Shown piece by piece: positions 8,518 to 16,177 of a stretch of DNA of 64,000 nt (its first letter is position 1; each line of letters begins with the position of its first letter). The notes below the pieces were generated by a model. That model searched no databases. It was not told the DNA's origin and saw nothing but the letters and a program-made list of their open reading frames with translations. The stretch is from Tuberibacillus sp. Marseille-P3662 (GTDB taxonomy: Bacteria; Bacillota; Bacilli; Bacillales; Sporolactobacillaceae), in contig NZ_FXBS01000006.1 in the NCBI RefSeq assembly GCF_900178005.1, positions 744,001-808,000 of the forward strand. The letters are read 5' to 3'. The position numbers were made by a program, and so were the translations under genes.

Positions 8518-8725
8518 AAAAACAAATTCGGATGTTAATTCTCTACCGCCGCGCCGTGTTCGTCATAAGAAGGCCAATCAAAAAGGAAATGCTGCGAAGG
8601 AACGAAAAGATCATCAAGAAAAGCAACACAAAAATGACGGGGTTTTCATTGCTCGTGCCATTTTAGTTCTTTTTTTTGTCATGTTGTTCACTATCTTCGG
8701 ATGGATTTTATATACTGAGTCTTAA
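8507..8725 (+). CDS. Small single-span membrane protein in the ypbE position
   Basis: A 72-residue protein with a very basic N-terminal half (many Lys/Arg) and one membrane span near the C-terminus (FIARAILVLFFVMLFTIF), probably with the basic half in the cytoplasm. The start is ATG 8507 with AGGAGGGG upstream, overlapping ypbD. In B. subtilis this place is taken by YpbE, which has a similar basic head and membrane span but then a LysM cell-wall domain. No LysM sequence follows here, so this may be a shortened YpbE; that is inferred from position and architecture. Confidence 0.65.
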   Translation: MTVEKTNSDVNSLPPRRVRHKKANQKGNAAKERKDHQEKQHKNDGVFIARAILVLFFVMLFTIFGWILYTES

Positions 8726-8772
8726 AATTCTTGTCCTATTTTCATGGCTTCCTTCATAAATTGTACAAGAAG

Positions 8773-8829
8773 TACTTCCCCCGGTTTGATAAGATCACCA
8801 TATCATTTTAAAAGGGAAGTAAGGAACGT
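8773..8829. repeat. Dispersed intergenic motif, copy 1
   Basis: This 57-base stretch aligns without gaps to 36755-36811, with about 36 identical positions and more if one base is shifted. The shared core is TATCATTTTA then GGGA, TAAGG and ACGT. Both copies lie in gene-free DNA. It may belong to a small repeat family or a conserved RNA. Nothing else explains it. Confidence 0.5.
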
Positions 8830-8893
8830 CGGCTTAAACTCGGCACCGTTCTGGTACGGACGCCGACGCTAGCACATCCTGTGCGTCGCGACG
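8828..8893. other. GC-rich multi-hairpin element
   Basis: Directly after the dispersed motif comes a GC-rich tract unlike its surroundings. GTCGGC (8828-8833) pairs with GCCGAC (8862-8867), enclosing an ACC/GGT mini-stem. CGACGC (8864-8869) pairs with GCGTCG (8883-8888), and GCACA with TGTGC inside it. It could be a mobile repeat unit, a structured leader for ypbF, or part of a small RNA. No open frame crosses it convincingly. Confidence 0.5.
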
Positions 8894-8923
8894 TAGAAAT
8901 ATGTTGTAGAGGTAGGGACTTTG

Positions 8924-9373
8924 ATGGATGAGTTCAGACGAATGGTGCAGAAGGGTGAACTTTCGGGTTATACCTATGACCTGTTAGTTAAGTTGAAGGA
9001 GAACAAAGATAAGGAACAACAATTGAAACATGTCCGTAATATTTTTGGTTTCGTGATGTTGGCGATCTATTTTTTGGCTTTGTATTATATATATCATCAT
9101 CTGCTTGGCTCCTATACCAACTTACAACAACTAACAGATCTGTTCGCCAATACATTCGTTGTTATTGGCTTGTTTGGGATTGCCGTGGGTTCTGTTGCTT
9201 GGAAAATATTAAATGATAAGCATGATGATGCTGATGACGACTATAACACTTTACGTGCTGAAATGATCGATCGCAGTGAAGAACTTTGGGGTTCGGAGCT
9301 GCAAGGGGATCATCGGACAAAGGTGTGCCGGAAGCTGCAAAAGGATTATGATATCAATTTATTTCATAAATAA
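8924..9373 (+). CDS. ypbF: YpbF family membrane protein (DUF2663)
   Basis: A 149-residue protein with two membrane segments (around residues 42-62 and 80-98) between charged cytoplasmic ends, matching the DUF2663/YpbF family of Bacillales. No function is established. ATG 8924 is chosen because AGAGGTAGGG precedes it at a normal distance; a TTG three bases earlier is in frame. The gene ends at a strong hairpin shared with the convergent cotJ operon. Confidence 0.82.
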   Translation: MDEFRRMVQKGELSGYTYDLLVKLKENKDKEQQLKHVRNIFGFVMLAIYFLALYYIYHHLLGSYTNLQQLTDLFANTFVVIGLFGIAVGSVAWKILNDKHDDADDDYNTLRAEMIDRSEELWGSELQGDHRTKVCRKLQKDYDINLFHK

Positions 9374-9376
9374 AAA

Positions 9377-9410
9377 ATGAGATGCTGGGCAAAAGCATCT
9401 CATAAAAATT
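9377..9410. terminator. Bidirectional terminator between ypbF and cotJC
   Basis: ATGAGATGCT (9377-9386) pairs perfectly with AGCATCTCAT (9394-9403), with A-rich and T-rich flanks on the two sides. It serves both convergent transcripts. Confidence 0.8.
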
Positions 9411-9978
9411 AAAAAATTTTCTGTTGATCGCGCTCATCTTTTAATATGTCTACAGCTTCACGGAATCTTTGTGAATGCACAATTTCTCTTTCCCGTAAAA
9501 ATTGAAGCGATTCATTCAAGAACGGGTCATCGGACATATTGATAATCCATTGGTACGTGGCCCGTGCTTTTTCTTCGGCCGCAATGTCTTCATATAAATC
9601 GGCAATAGGGTCACCTTTAGCTTGAATGTAGGTTGCTGTCCAAGGACTGCCCGCGGCGTTGTGATAAAACAACGCTTTATCATGGTTAGCATAGTGGCCA
9701 CCAAGACCCGCTTCTTTCATTTGTTCGGCTGTGGCGTCTTTCGTAAGTTTATATACCATGGTTGCGATCATTTCCAAATGGGCAAACTCTTCAGTACCGA
9801 TATCATTTAAGACTCCGATCACTTTATCTGGAATCGAGTATCGCTGATTCAAATAACGAAGGGCAGCAGATAATTCACCGTCAGCCCCGCCGTATTGTTC
9901 AATTAGAAACTTTGCGAGTGTCGGATTACATGTACTGACTTTAACGGGATATTGCAGTTTTTTCTCGTATACCCACAC
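9409..9978 (-). CDS. cotJC: Spore coat protein CotJC (manganese catalase-like)
   Basis: A 189-residue member of the CotJC family, related to di-manganese catalases: paired Glu/His ligands are seen in GTEEFAHLE and in the later EEKARATYQW and REREIVHSQRF segments. CotJ proteins are placed in the inner spore coat and made in the mother cell under SigE in B. subtilis. The start GTG (9976-9978) is chosen because GAGGTGG lies eight bases upstream and the family begins at WVYEKKLQYP. It is the last gene of cotJA-cotJB-cotJC. Confidence 0.95.
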   Translation of the reverse strand: MWVYEKKLQYPVKVSTCNPTLAKFLIEQYGGADGELSAALRYLNQRYSIPDKVIGVLNDIGTEEFAHLEMIATMVYKLTKDATAEQMKEAGLGGHYANHDKALFYHNAAGSPWTATYIQAKGDPIADLYEDIAAEEKARATYQWIINMSDDPFLNESLQFLREREIVHSQRFREAVDILKDERDQQKIF

Positions 9979-10006
9979 GAGTATGACCACCTCTCATTAT
10001 AATACT

Positions 10007-10270
10007 CTATACTTGCCAAGGCCACGGTGCATCCTTCCATGCCCATGGATAAGTCGAATAGCTATTGAACTGGACTAATGGACCGAATTTTTCTTCAAAT
10101 GGTTGTCTTAATTGTTTGCTCTTCTTAACATATGAATTATATTGCTTTAGGGCCTCTAGATCTTGCGGATGTGTGTTCAAGTAATGGTTTAACTCCACGA
10201 TCACAAAGTCCACTTCTTGAATTTCCTCTAACATACGATAATATTCTTCAGGCATTTGCTTATGTGACAC
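10007..10270 (-). CDS. cotJB: Spore coat protein CotJB
   Basis: An 87-residue protein matching CotJB: EEIQEVDFVIVELNHYLNTHP near the start and the aromatic tail WAWKDAPWPWQV. It acts with CotJA and CotJC in coat assembly. The start is GTG at 10268-10270 with GGGGTGA a normal distance upstream; an internal ATG five codons later is less favoured. It lies 28 bases before cotJC and 6 after cotJA. Confidence 0.93.
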   Translation of the reverse strand: MSHKQMPEEYYRMLEEIQEVDFVIVELNHYLNTHPQDLEALKQYNSYVKKSKQLRQPFEEKFGPLVQFNSYSTYPWAWKDAPWPWQV

Positions 10271-10276
10271 TGATTA

Positions 10277-10507
10277 TCACCCCTTCCAATGATCTTCATA
10301 GGGATTTGAATAAGGTCCAAATAGAAGCGGCCATAAGGTTCCGCGTTTGAGCGCTTCTTGCGGTGAAAATTGCTCAAGGTTAGGGGGCTGAAAACCCACA
10401 TATAGCTCAGGTGGTGTCTGGTACGTTTTGACCCGAATCGGTTCACATGGATCAAACGGGCTGACATAGGGTTCATAAGTTTTTTGGGTCGTGAATCTAT
10501 CCATCAT
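10277..10507 (-). CDS. cotJA: Spore coat-associated protein CotJA
   Basis: A 76-residue Pro/Tyr-rich protein with the CotJA pattern SPFDPCEPIRVKTY, LYVGFQPPNL and LKRGTLWP. First gene of the cotJABC operon. Two adjacent ATG codons are preceded by AGGAGGGAC; the second (10502-10504) has the more usual spacing. Upstream on this strand a CATATACAA stretch resembles a SigE -10 box, in keeping with known mother-cell expression, though the -35 is unclear. Confidence 0.92.
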   Translation of the reverse strand: MMDRFTTQKTYEPYVSPFDPCEPIRVKTYQTPPELYVGFQPPNLEQFSPQEALKRGTLWPLLFGPYSNPYEDHWKG

Positions 10508-10570
10508 GTCCCTCCTTTATTGGCTACTCATTTGTTGTATATGAGGGAACGGCTCGTCACATGTTCAATA

Positions 10571-10586
10571 AATTCTCACGAGAATT
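10571..10586. promoter_or_regulatory. Palindrome AATTCTC-AC-GAGAATT
   Basis: A 7-bp inverted repeat with a 2-base centre, placed between the divergent cotJA and the + strand membrane gene. Its position suits an operator for either gene. No regulator with this half-site was recognised. Confidence 0.35.
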
Positions 10587-10646
10587 AGTTTGCTTGGTGG
10601 GGCAATGTCGTGTATGGGAAACATAGAATGGTTGTGTGGAGGGGTT

Positions 10647-11033
10647 ATGATGTCGTCTGTCATGTGGTATTTTATGGGTTTTGCATGCATGTACCAGGGG
10701 GCCGTATTATCACCAACATCCCAGACATTGTCTGATACTTTGGTTTTCTTTATTTTTAGCCCTATCGATTTCGTCCGCGTAGCTGTCTTTATTGTCGCGT
10801 CTTTCTTGATTTTTTCCTATCGTTTAAGATACGATTTAAAGAACATCTTGTTATTAAAACGTGGGAAGCGTTTGGTATCAAATGAATCATTACGCTTCTT
10901 GTTATTTTTGGGGACGAGTATCGGATGTCTGATATTATTTCCTGTCTATATGGCCATAACTCTTGGACTTACGATCATGCATTTAATGTTATCCATGGGA
11001 CAGTGGCGTCCTGTCCAGCGTGAAGAAAGGTAG
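10647..11033 (+). CDS. Uncharacterised membrane protein
   Basis: Not recognised. About 128 residues with roughly three hydrophobic segments and basic loops (YRLRYDLKN, LKRGKRL). ATG 10647 or 10650 is preferred because GGAGGGG (10638-10644) is just upstream; longer versions starting at 10590 or 10605 are possible but have poorer sites. It ends 5 bases before the metallophosphatase gene, so the two are probably co-transcribed and may act together at the membrane. Confidence 0.6.
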   Translation: MMSSVMWYFMGFACMYQGAVLSPTSQTLSDTLVFFIFSPIDFVRVAVFIVASFLIFSYRLRYDLKNILLLKRGKRLVSNESLRFLLFLGTSIGCLILFPVYMAITLGLTIMHLMLSMGQWRPVQREER

Positions 11034-11038
11034 AGGCT

Positions 11039-11818
11039 TTGCTTATTATTGTTATAGTTGCGTTCATTGTCATTATTTTATCTATCATGTTTATGTTTTA
11101 CGAAGCGCATTGGAATCATATTGTGCATAACCATGTCACAATTGATGACTTGCCCGCTTCATTTTGCGGGTTCAAGATTTATTTTATATCAGATGTTCAT
11201 CGGCGGGTGATTTCCAATAAAATGTTGGCGCTCGCAGCATCGCATCAACCAGATATCGTTGTAATCGGTGGAGATTTAACAGAACGCTACGTACCATTAT
11301 CACGGACAGAAAAAAATATAAGCCGGCTTAGTAAAATCGGCGTTCCTGTATATTTCGTTCGTGGGAATCATGATGTGTATGTGTATAGTCAAAAATTAGA
11401 ACAAATATTAACAAAGCACGGGGTTAAAATAATACGAAACCGTTCAGAAACAATAACACGGTACAACGAAGCCATGAATATCGTAGCCGTTGATGACTCA
11501 ACCAATGAAGAAGATGACCTTGAGCAAGCGTTAGATTCAACACAAAAAGGTATTCGTTTGTTAATCAGTCATAATCCAAATATAACGGAAAAAATTCGGG
11601 AGCATCATCAGATTGCGCTAGTGATATCAGGACATACTCATGGTGGACAAATTCGAGTATTTGGCTGGGGCCCTCGAGAAAATGGCGGGATTAAACAAAA
11701 GCCGTTTGGACCGCTTATCATCAGCAATGGCTATGGGACAACAACACTTCCATTTCGTCTTGGTGCTCCGCCGGATACAAGGTTTGTGACTTTAGTTTCG
11801 ACTTTAAATGACGAGTAA
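11039..11818 (+). CDS. ypbG: Membrane-anchored metallophosphoesterase, YpbG/YkoQ type
   Basis: A 259-residue protein with an N-terminal membrane anchor (residues 1-22) and a calcineurin-like phosphoesterase domain. The metal-binding blocks are FISDVH, GGDLTE, GNHD, a His in LLISHNP and SGHTHGGQ. One change from the usual SD-x-H-x pattern is SDVHRR. Members hydrolyse phosphoesters such as lipid-linked UDP sugars; the substrate here is unknown. The start is a TTG at 11039 after GAAAGGTAGAGG. The YpbG name rests on location; other paralogues share the architecture. Confidence 0.8.
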   Translation: MLIIVIVAFIVIILSIMFMFYEAHWNHIVHNHVTIDDLPASFCGFKIYFISDVHRRVISNKMLALAASHQPDIVVIGGDLTERYVPLSRTEKNISRLSKIGVPVYFVRGNHDVYVYSQKLEQILTKHGVKIIRNRSETITRYNEAMNIVAVDDSTNEEDDLEQALDSTQKGIRLLISHNPNITEKIREHHQIALVISGHTHGGQIRVFGWGPRENGGIKQKPFGPLIISNGYGTTTLPFRLGAPPDTRFVTLVSTLNDE

Positions 11819-11899
11819 AATTGAGTCATTAGAAGAACAGGACATTCATATTAAGCATACAGTATATAAAGAGATGCCACAGGTAAGGAGGACGGTTAT

Positions 11900-12478
11900 A
11901 TGCGGTTGGAACGGTTAAACGGTGATAAGATCAAAATTTTTCTAACGTTTGATGACCTTAACGAACGAGGTATTTCGAAAGACGATCTTTGGGAGGACTT
12001 ACCGAAAGTTCAGCAATTATTTAAAGAGATGATATTAGAAGCGGATGATGAATTAGGGTTTGTCGCCGAAGGCCCGATTGAAGTTGAAGTCTTTTCCTTA
12101 CCGGCACAGGGAATGGTGGTTATTGTTTCCAAGAGCCTTGAATATGACTTTATTGACGAACCCAATGACTTCATAGAAATGCAAGTCACTTTAGATGAGA
12201 GTTATGATATCTTATATCGATTTGATGATATTGAGCCTGTCATTGATCTGTCCAAAAAGCTGTTATCAATGGGAGTGACAGGCGGACAATTATATTCGTA
12301 TAACAACACATATTACTTAATATTTGAGGAACTTGATTTCCTTGAACAGTACGATGTCATGATTGCGGTATTATCGGAATATGGTAGTCCATCAACCATG
12401 ACCGACCATTACCTAAATGAATATGGCAATCCAATATTGACCTTTTCGGCCGTTCGGCGGTTAACAGAATACTTTTAA
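11900..12478 (+). CDS. mecB: MecA-family adaptor protein (MecB/YpbH)
   Basis: A 192-residue MecA-family protein. The N-terminal domain begins MRLERLNGDKIKIFLT, as in adaptors that capture substrates, and the C-terminal domain (DEPNDFIEM, GGQLYSYNNTYYLIFE) matches the part that loads ClpC. Such adaptors hand proteins to ClpCP for degradation. Position after ypbG matches ypbH of B. subtilis, so MecB is more likely than MecA. The ribosome-binding site GGAGGAC precedes ATG. A terminator hairpin follows directly. Confidence 0.88.
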   Translation: MRLERLNGDKIKIFLTFDDLNERGISKDDLWEDLPKVQQLFKEMILEADDELGFVAEGPIEVEVFSLPAQGMVVIVSKSLEYDFIDEPNDFIEMQVTLDESYDILYRFDDIEPVIDLSKKLLSMGVTGGQLYSYNNTYYLIFEELDFLEQYDVMIAVLSEYGSPSTMTDHYLNEYGNPILTFSAVRRLTEYF

Positions 12479-12483
12479 TAATG

Positions 12484-12510
12484 ACCTCACATTTGGTGAG
12501 GTTTTCTTTT
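12484..12510 (+). terminator. Terminator after mecB
   Basis: ACCTCAC (12484-12490) and GTGAGGT (12496-12502) form a 7-bp stem with a 5-base loop followed by TTTCTTTT. Confidence 0.8.
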
Positions 12511-12594
12511 ATACATTTATGTTCTACAGACTGAAATTATTCGTGTTATGATAGATAAGGCGAATGAACAATGGCAGGATCATTGAATATTTTC

Positions 12595-12685
12595 TTGGAC
12601 CATTAATAGCATAATTATTATAAGCAGTTCTGTAATCAGACCTTTTGGTATCAGGACGAAGGATAACAATGATTACAGTGGGAGG
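12595..12685 (+). promoter_or_regulatory. ddl promoter and structured leader
   Basis: TTGGAC (12595-12600) and TTATAA (12618-12623) are 17 bases apart. The short leader then holds CTGTAATC (12630-12637) and its perfect complement GATTACAG (12671-12678), enclosing a small ACC/GGT hairpin. The closing stem ends two bases before the ribosome-binding site GGGAGG, so folding could affect translation of ddl. No known riboswitch class was recognised. Confidence 0.4.
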
Positions 12686-12691
12686 ATCTAC

Positions 12692-13618
12692 ATGAAAATA
12701 GGTGTCATTTACGGAGGGACTTCATCTGAACGTGATGTGTCATTGTCGACAGGTAAAGGCATTATTCAGGCACTGAAACAAAATGGATATGAAGTCACAG
12801 CAGTTGATTTTCACCCTGATCGGCTTGAGTCGATTTTATCACTAGAGGTGGACTTAGTATTTATCGCCTTACATGGAAAATATGGAGAGGATGGACGAAT
12901 TCAAGGTTTGCTTGAGATTCTCGGCATCCCCTATGTGGGTTCCGGGATTATGTCATCATCTTTAGCTATGGACAAGGCTCGAGCGAAGGTGTTATTTGAG
13001 CAGGCAGCCATTCGTACAGCAAAAGGACTGACGATCGCGGCCGATCATTTACCTTTACAGGATTCTCCACTTGGGTACCCTGTTGTGATCAAACCGAACA
13101 GTGAAGGTTCAACGATCGGATTAACCATTGCGCATGATCGTGACACTTTTATGAAGGGAATTAATGAAGCTTTTAAGTTTGATCAACAAGTGTTAGTGGA
13201 GGAATTTGTAAGTGGCAATGAGATAACCGTTTCGGTAATTGAGGAGGATAAAAAAACTCGGGCCCTGCCGGTTGTTGAAATTGTCCCGAAAAACCAATAC
13301 TATGATTATGAATCGAAATATGCGCCAGGGATGAGTGATCATTTCGTACCGGCAAGAATTCCTGAGTCTGTGATGCAAGTGGCTCAAGATTGGGCAGTTC
13401 AGGCCCATAATATTTTGGGATGTGAAACGTATTCACGCGTTGATTTTATTTGGCCTGAAAACGATGAATTCCCTGTCATTTTGGAGGTTAATACGCTTCC
13501 GGGTATGACCCCAACAAGTTTATATCCAGATGCAGCAAGAGCTATCGGATTATCATACGAACAGATGATTGATCATTTGATTAGGCAATCCATTACATCC
13601 AAACAATCACCTGTCTAA
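12692..13618 (+). CDS. ddl: D-alanine--D-alanine ligase
   Basis: A 308-residue ATP-grasp ligase joining two D-alanines for the peptidoglycan pentapeptide. The N-terminal GVIYGGTSSERDVSL, the lid segment with YYDYESKY (the tyrosine type found in D-Ala-D-Ala rather than D-Ala-D-Lac ligases) and EVNTLPGMTPTSLYP at the metal site are all present. It is the short DdlB-like form. In B. subtilis ddl is elsewhere, next to murF, so its place between mecB and gudB is different. Good site GGGAGGAT before ATG. Confidence 0.94.
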   Translation: MKIGVIYGGTSSERDVSLSTGKGIIQALKQNGYEVTAVDFHPDRLESILSLEVDLVFIALHGKYGEDGRIQGLLEILGIPYVGSGIMSSSLAMDKARAKVLFEQAAIRTAKGLTIAADHLPLQDSPLGYPVVIKPNSEGSTIGLTIAHDRDTFMKGINEAFKFDQQVLVEEFVSGNEITVSVIEEDKKTRALPVVEIVPKNQYYDYESKYAPGMSDHFVPARIPESVMQVAQDWAVQAHNILGCETYSRVDFIWPENDEFPVILEVNTLPGMTPTSLYPDAARAIGLSYEQMIDHLIRQSITSKQSPV

Positions 13619-13680
13619 ATGTATATTGACTTTAAGATACTTATTAATATGAAATTCTCGGGAATTTTTGTCCAAACGTA

Positions 13681-13709
13681 TTGAAAATCGGAATGAGATT
13701 CTCTATATT
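13681..13709 (+). promoter_or_regulatory. Sigma-A-like promoter for gudB
   Basis: TTGAAA (13681-13686) and TATATT (13704-13709) have a 17-base spacer and lie about 80 bases before the gudB start. Confidence 0.55.
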
Positions 13710-13787
13710 TAATTTGTAATTATCGTAGCTTGAATGGCATTGTTTAAAGATAAATTTCAACTGAGGATAGGTTTTGGGAGGTAAACT

Positions 13788-15059
13788 ATGGTAGCCAATG
13801 AAAACAGTGAACAAACAAACGAAAAACTTGATGTATTGGAGTCTACCCGCACAGTCATTAGTCAAGCATTGGAGAAATTAGGTTATCCTGAAGAAGTGTT
13901 TGAATTATTAAAAGATCCGATGCGCTTGTTAACCGTCCGGATTCCGATACGAATGGATGATGGCTCAATAAAAATATTTACAGGCTACCGTGCCCAGCAT
14001 AATGATTCTGTTGGACCAACAAAGGGTGGTGTCCGCTTTCATCCAAACGTGACAGAGACAGAGGTGAAAGCGCTGTCAATATGGATGAGTTTGAAAGCAG
14101 GTATCGTCGATCTCCCGTATGGCGGGGGAAAAGGTGGCATTATTTGTGATCCAAGGGAAATGTCGTTCCGAGAACTGGAAAAATTGAGCCGTGGTTATGT
14201 CCGGGCGATTAGTCAAATTGTCGGTCCGACCAAAGATATTCCGGCCCCTGACGTCTTTACCAATTCACAAATCATGGCGTGGATGATGGATGAATACAGC
14301 CGGTTGCGTGAATTTGACTCACCTGGTTTTATTACCGGCAAACCTTTGGTGCTAGGAGGTTCGCACGGACGTGAATCAGCAACGGCCAAGGGTGTCACTA
14401 TCTGTATTCGCGAAGCTGCCAAGAGAAAGAATATCGATATTAAAGGTGCGAGAGTGGTTGTCCAAGGTTTCGGTAACGCCGGAAGCTTTCTCGCTAAATT
14501 CATGCACGATGCAGGAGCGAAAATCGTCGGTATTTCGGATGCTTATGGTGCTTTGCATGATCCCGAAGGTTTGGACATTGATTATTTGCTCGACCGGCGT
14601 GACAGTTTTGGAACCGTCACAAAACTGTTTAAGAACACGATAAGTAACCAAGGGCTTCTTGAGCTTGATTGTGATATCCTTGTTCCGGCAGCGATTGAGA
14701 ATCAAATCACGGAGCAGAATGCGTCCAAAGTGAAGGCGAGTATCGTGGTCGAAGCAGCTAATGGTCCAACCACGCTTAAGGCGACAGAAATTTTAACGAA
14801 TCGAGATATTCTGCTTGTCCCAGATGTGCTTGCCAGTTCCGGCGGTGTTACCGTCTCTTACTTCGAATGGGTACAGAATAATCAAGGTTACTATTGGACG
14901 GAAGAAGAAGTCGAAAAACGTTTAGAAGATGTTCTCGTCAATTCCTTTGAAAATGTTTATAATACGTCCAAGAACCGTAAAATTAATATGCGTTTATCCG
15001 CGTATATGGTCGGCGTGCGGAAAATGGCCGAAGCCTCCCGATTCCGCGGCTGGGTATAG
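13788..15059 (+). CDS. gudB: NAD-specific glutamate dehydrogenase GudB
   Basis: A 423-residue Glu/Leu/Phe/Val dehydrogenase converting glutamate to 2-oxoglutarate and ammonia; in Bacillus GudB works mainly in glutamate breakdown. The catalytic Lys lies in LPYGGGKGGI, the substrate-binding KGGVRFHP is present, and a Rossmann segment reads VVQGFGNAGS. Length is close to B. subtilis GudB and the frame is intact. It is a single-gene unit with its own promoter and a terminator 26 bases downstream. RocG is a close relative, but the neighbouring ypdA matches the gudB locus. Confidence 0.94.
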   Translation: MVANENSEQTNEKLDVLESTRTVISQALEKLGYPEEVFELLKDPMRLLTVRIPIRMDDGSIKIFTGYRAQHNDSVGPTKGGVRFHPNVTETEVKALSIWMSLKAGIVDLPYGGGKGGIICDPREMSFRELEKLSRGYVRAISQIVGPTKDIPAPDVFTNSQIMAWMMDEYSRLREFDSPGFITGKPLVLGGSHGRESATAKGVTICIREAAKRKNIDIKGARVVVQGFGNAGSFLAKFMHDAGAKIVGISDAYGALHDPEGLDIDYLLDRRDSFGTVTKLFKNTISNQGLLELDCDILVPAAIENQITEQNASKVKASIVVEAANGPTTLKATEILTNRDILLVPDVLASSGGVTVSYFEWVQNNQGYYWTEEEVEKRLEDVLVNSFENVYNTSKNRKINMRLSAYMVGVRKMAEASRFRGWV

Positions 15060-15085
15060 CACGGATGACTTGCAACCATTTAACG

Positions 15086-15117
15086 CTTCCCCTATGATTT
15101 ATAGGGGAAGTTTTTTG
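15086..15117 (+). terminator. Terminator after gudB
   Basis: CTTCCCCTAT (15086-15095) pairs perfectly with ATAGGGGAAG (15101-15110), followed by TTTTTTG. Confidence 0.9.
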
Positions 15118-15164
15118 TTGATACAATAATTACTGTAAATGTTAAACAATAGGAGTTGTCGGTG

Positions 15165-16172
15165 ATGGTAGAGCGAGAAGATGTTATTATAGTCGGTGCC
15201 GGTCCATGCGGTCTGCAGACCGCTATCCGTTTGCAAGAACAAGGTTACAGGCCGTTAGTTATCGAAAAAGGGAATATTGTCCAAACCATTTATCGATATC
15301 CGACACACCAAACTTTTTTTAGTTCGAGTGATAAACTTGAAATCGGCGACATGCCGTTTGTTATTGAGGAACATAAACCCCGTCGCAACCAAGCTTTGTC
15401 CTACTATCGTGAAGTTGTCAAAAGGAAGCATATCAGGATTCATTCCTTTGAAGAAGTGACTCAAGTGCGTAACAACAGCGAGGGCGCCTATACGGTTGTG
15501 ACATCAGACCGTGACCAGCTTCAGCAAAGGTATGAAGCACGCTACGTCGTGATCGCTACGGGGTATTATGATCATCCTAATTTTATGAATATCCCCGGTG
15601 AAGAGTTGCCAAAAGTGTACCACTATTTTAAGGAACCTCATCCGTTCTTTGATAGCGATGTTGTTGTCATTGGTGGAAAAAATTCATCAGTGGATACGGC
15701 CATGGAATTGAACAAGGCAGGTGCCAGAGTGACTGTCATCTATCGGGGATCGGAATACTCTGAGAGTGTCAAGCCGTGGATTTTACCACAGTTTCATTCA
15801 TTGGTTAAGAATGGGTATATTAATATGATCTTTGATGCTAACGTGATTGAAATCAAGCCTCATACTGTGACTTATCAAACGAAGGCAGGGGAGGTTGTAT
15901 GTCTAGATAACGATTTTGTCTTTGCGATGACGGGGTATCATCCTGATCATTCTTTTTTACAGGATATGGGCATTGATATTGAAGACGAAACAGGGCGTCC
16001 GACCTTTAATGGGGCAACAATGGAATCCAATATTTCTGGTATTTTTATTGCCGGTGTTATTGCCGCGGGCAATAATGCCAATGAAATTTTTATTGAGAAC
16101 GGACGTTTTCATGGGAACGCCATCGCTAAAGAAATCGCCAAACGAGATGGAAAAATAAATGATGATAGGTGA
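15165..16172 (+). CDS. ypdA: YpdA, NADPH-dependent bacilliredoxin/bacillithiol disulfide reductase
   Basis: A 335-residue FAD-dependent oxidoreductase. The FAD-binding GAGPCG is at residues 11-16, the second nucleotide-binding GGKNSSVDTA is mid-protein, and the family segment YPTHQTFFSSSDKLEIGD is present. In Firmicutes YpdA reduces oxidised bacillithiol using NADPH; bshA for bacillithiol synthesis is also in this window. ATG 15165 is chosen with AGGAG nine bases upstream; GTG 15162 is an alternative. It is followed 5 bases later by ansA. Confidence 0.93.
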   Translation: MVEREDVIIVGAGPCGLQTAIRLQEQGYRPLVIEKGNIVQTIYRYPTHQTFFSSSDKLEIGDMPFVIEEHKPRRNQALSYYREVVKRKHIRIHSFEEVTQVRNNSEGAYTVVTSDRDQLQQRYEARYVVIATGYYDHPNFMNIPGEELPKVYHYFKEPHPFFDSDVVVIGGKNSSVDTAMELNKAGARVTVIYRGSEYSESVKPWILPQFHSLVKNGYINMIFDANVIEIKPHTVTYQTKAGEVVCLDNDFVFAMTGYHPDHSFLQDMGIDIEDETGRPTFNGATMESNISGIFIAGVIAAGNNANEIFIENGRFHGNAIAKEIAKRDGKINDDR

Positions 16173-16177
16173 TGTCA

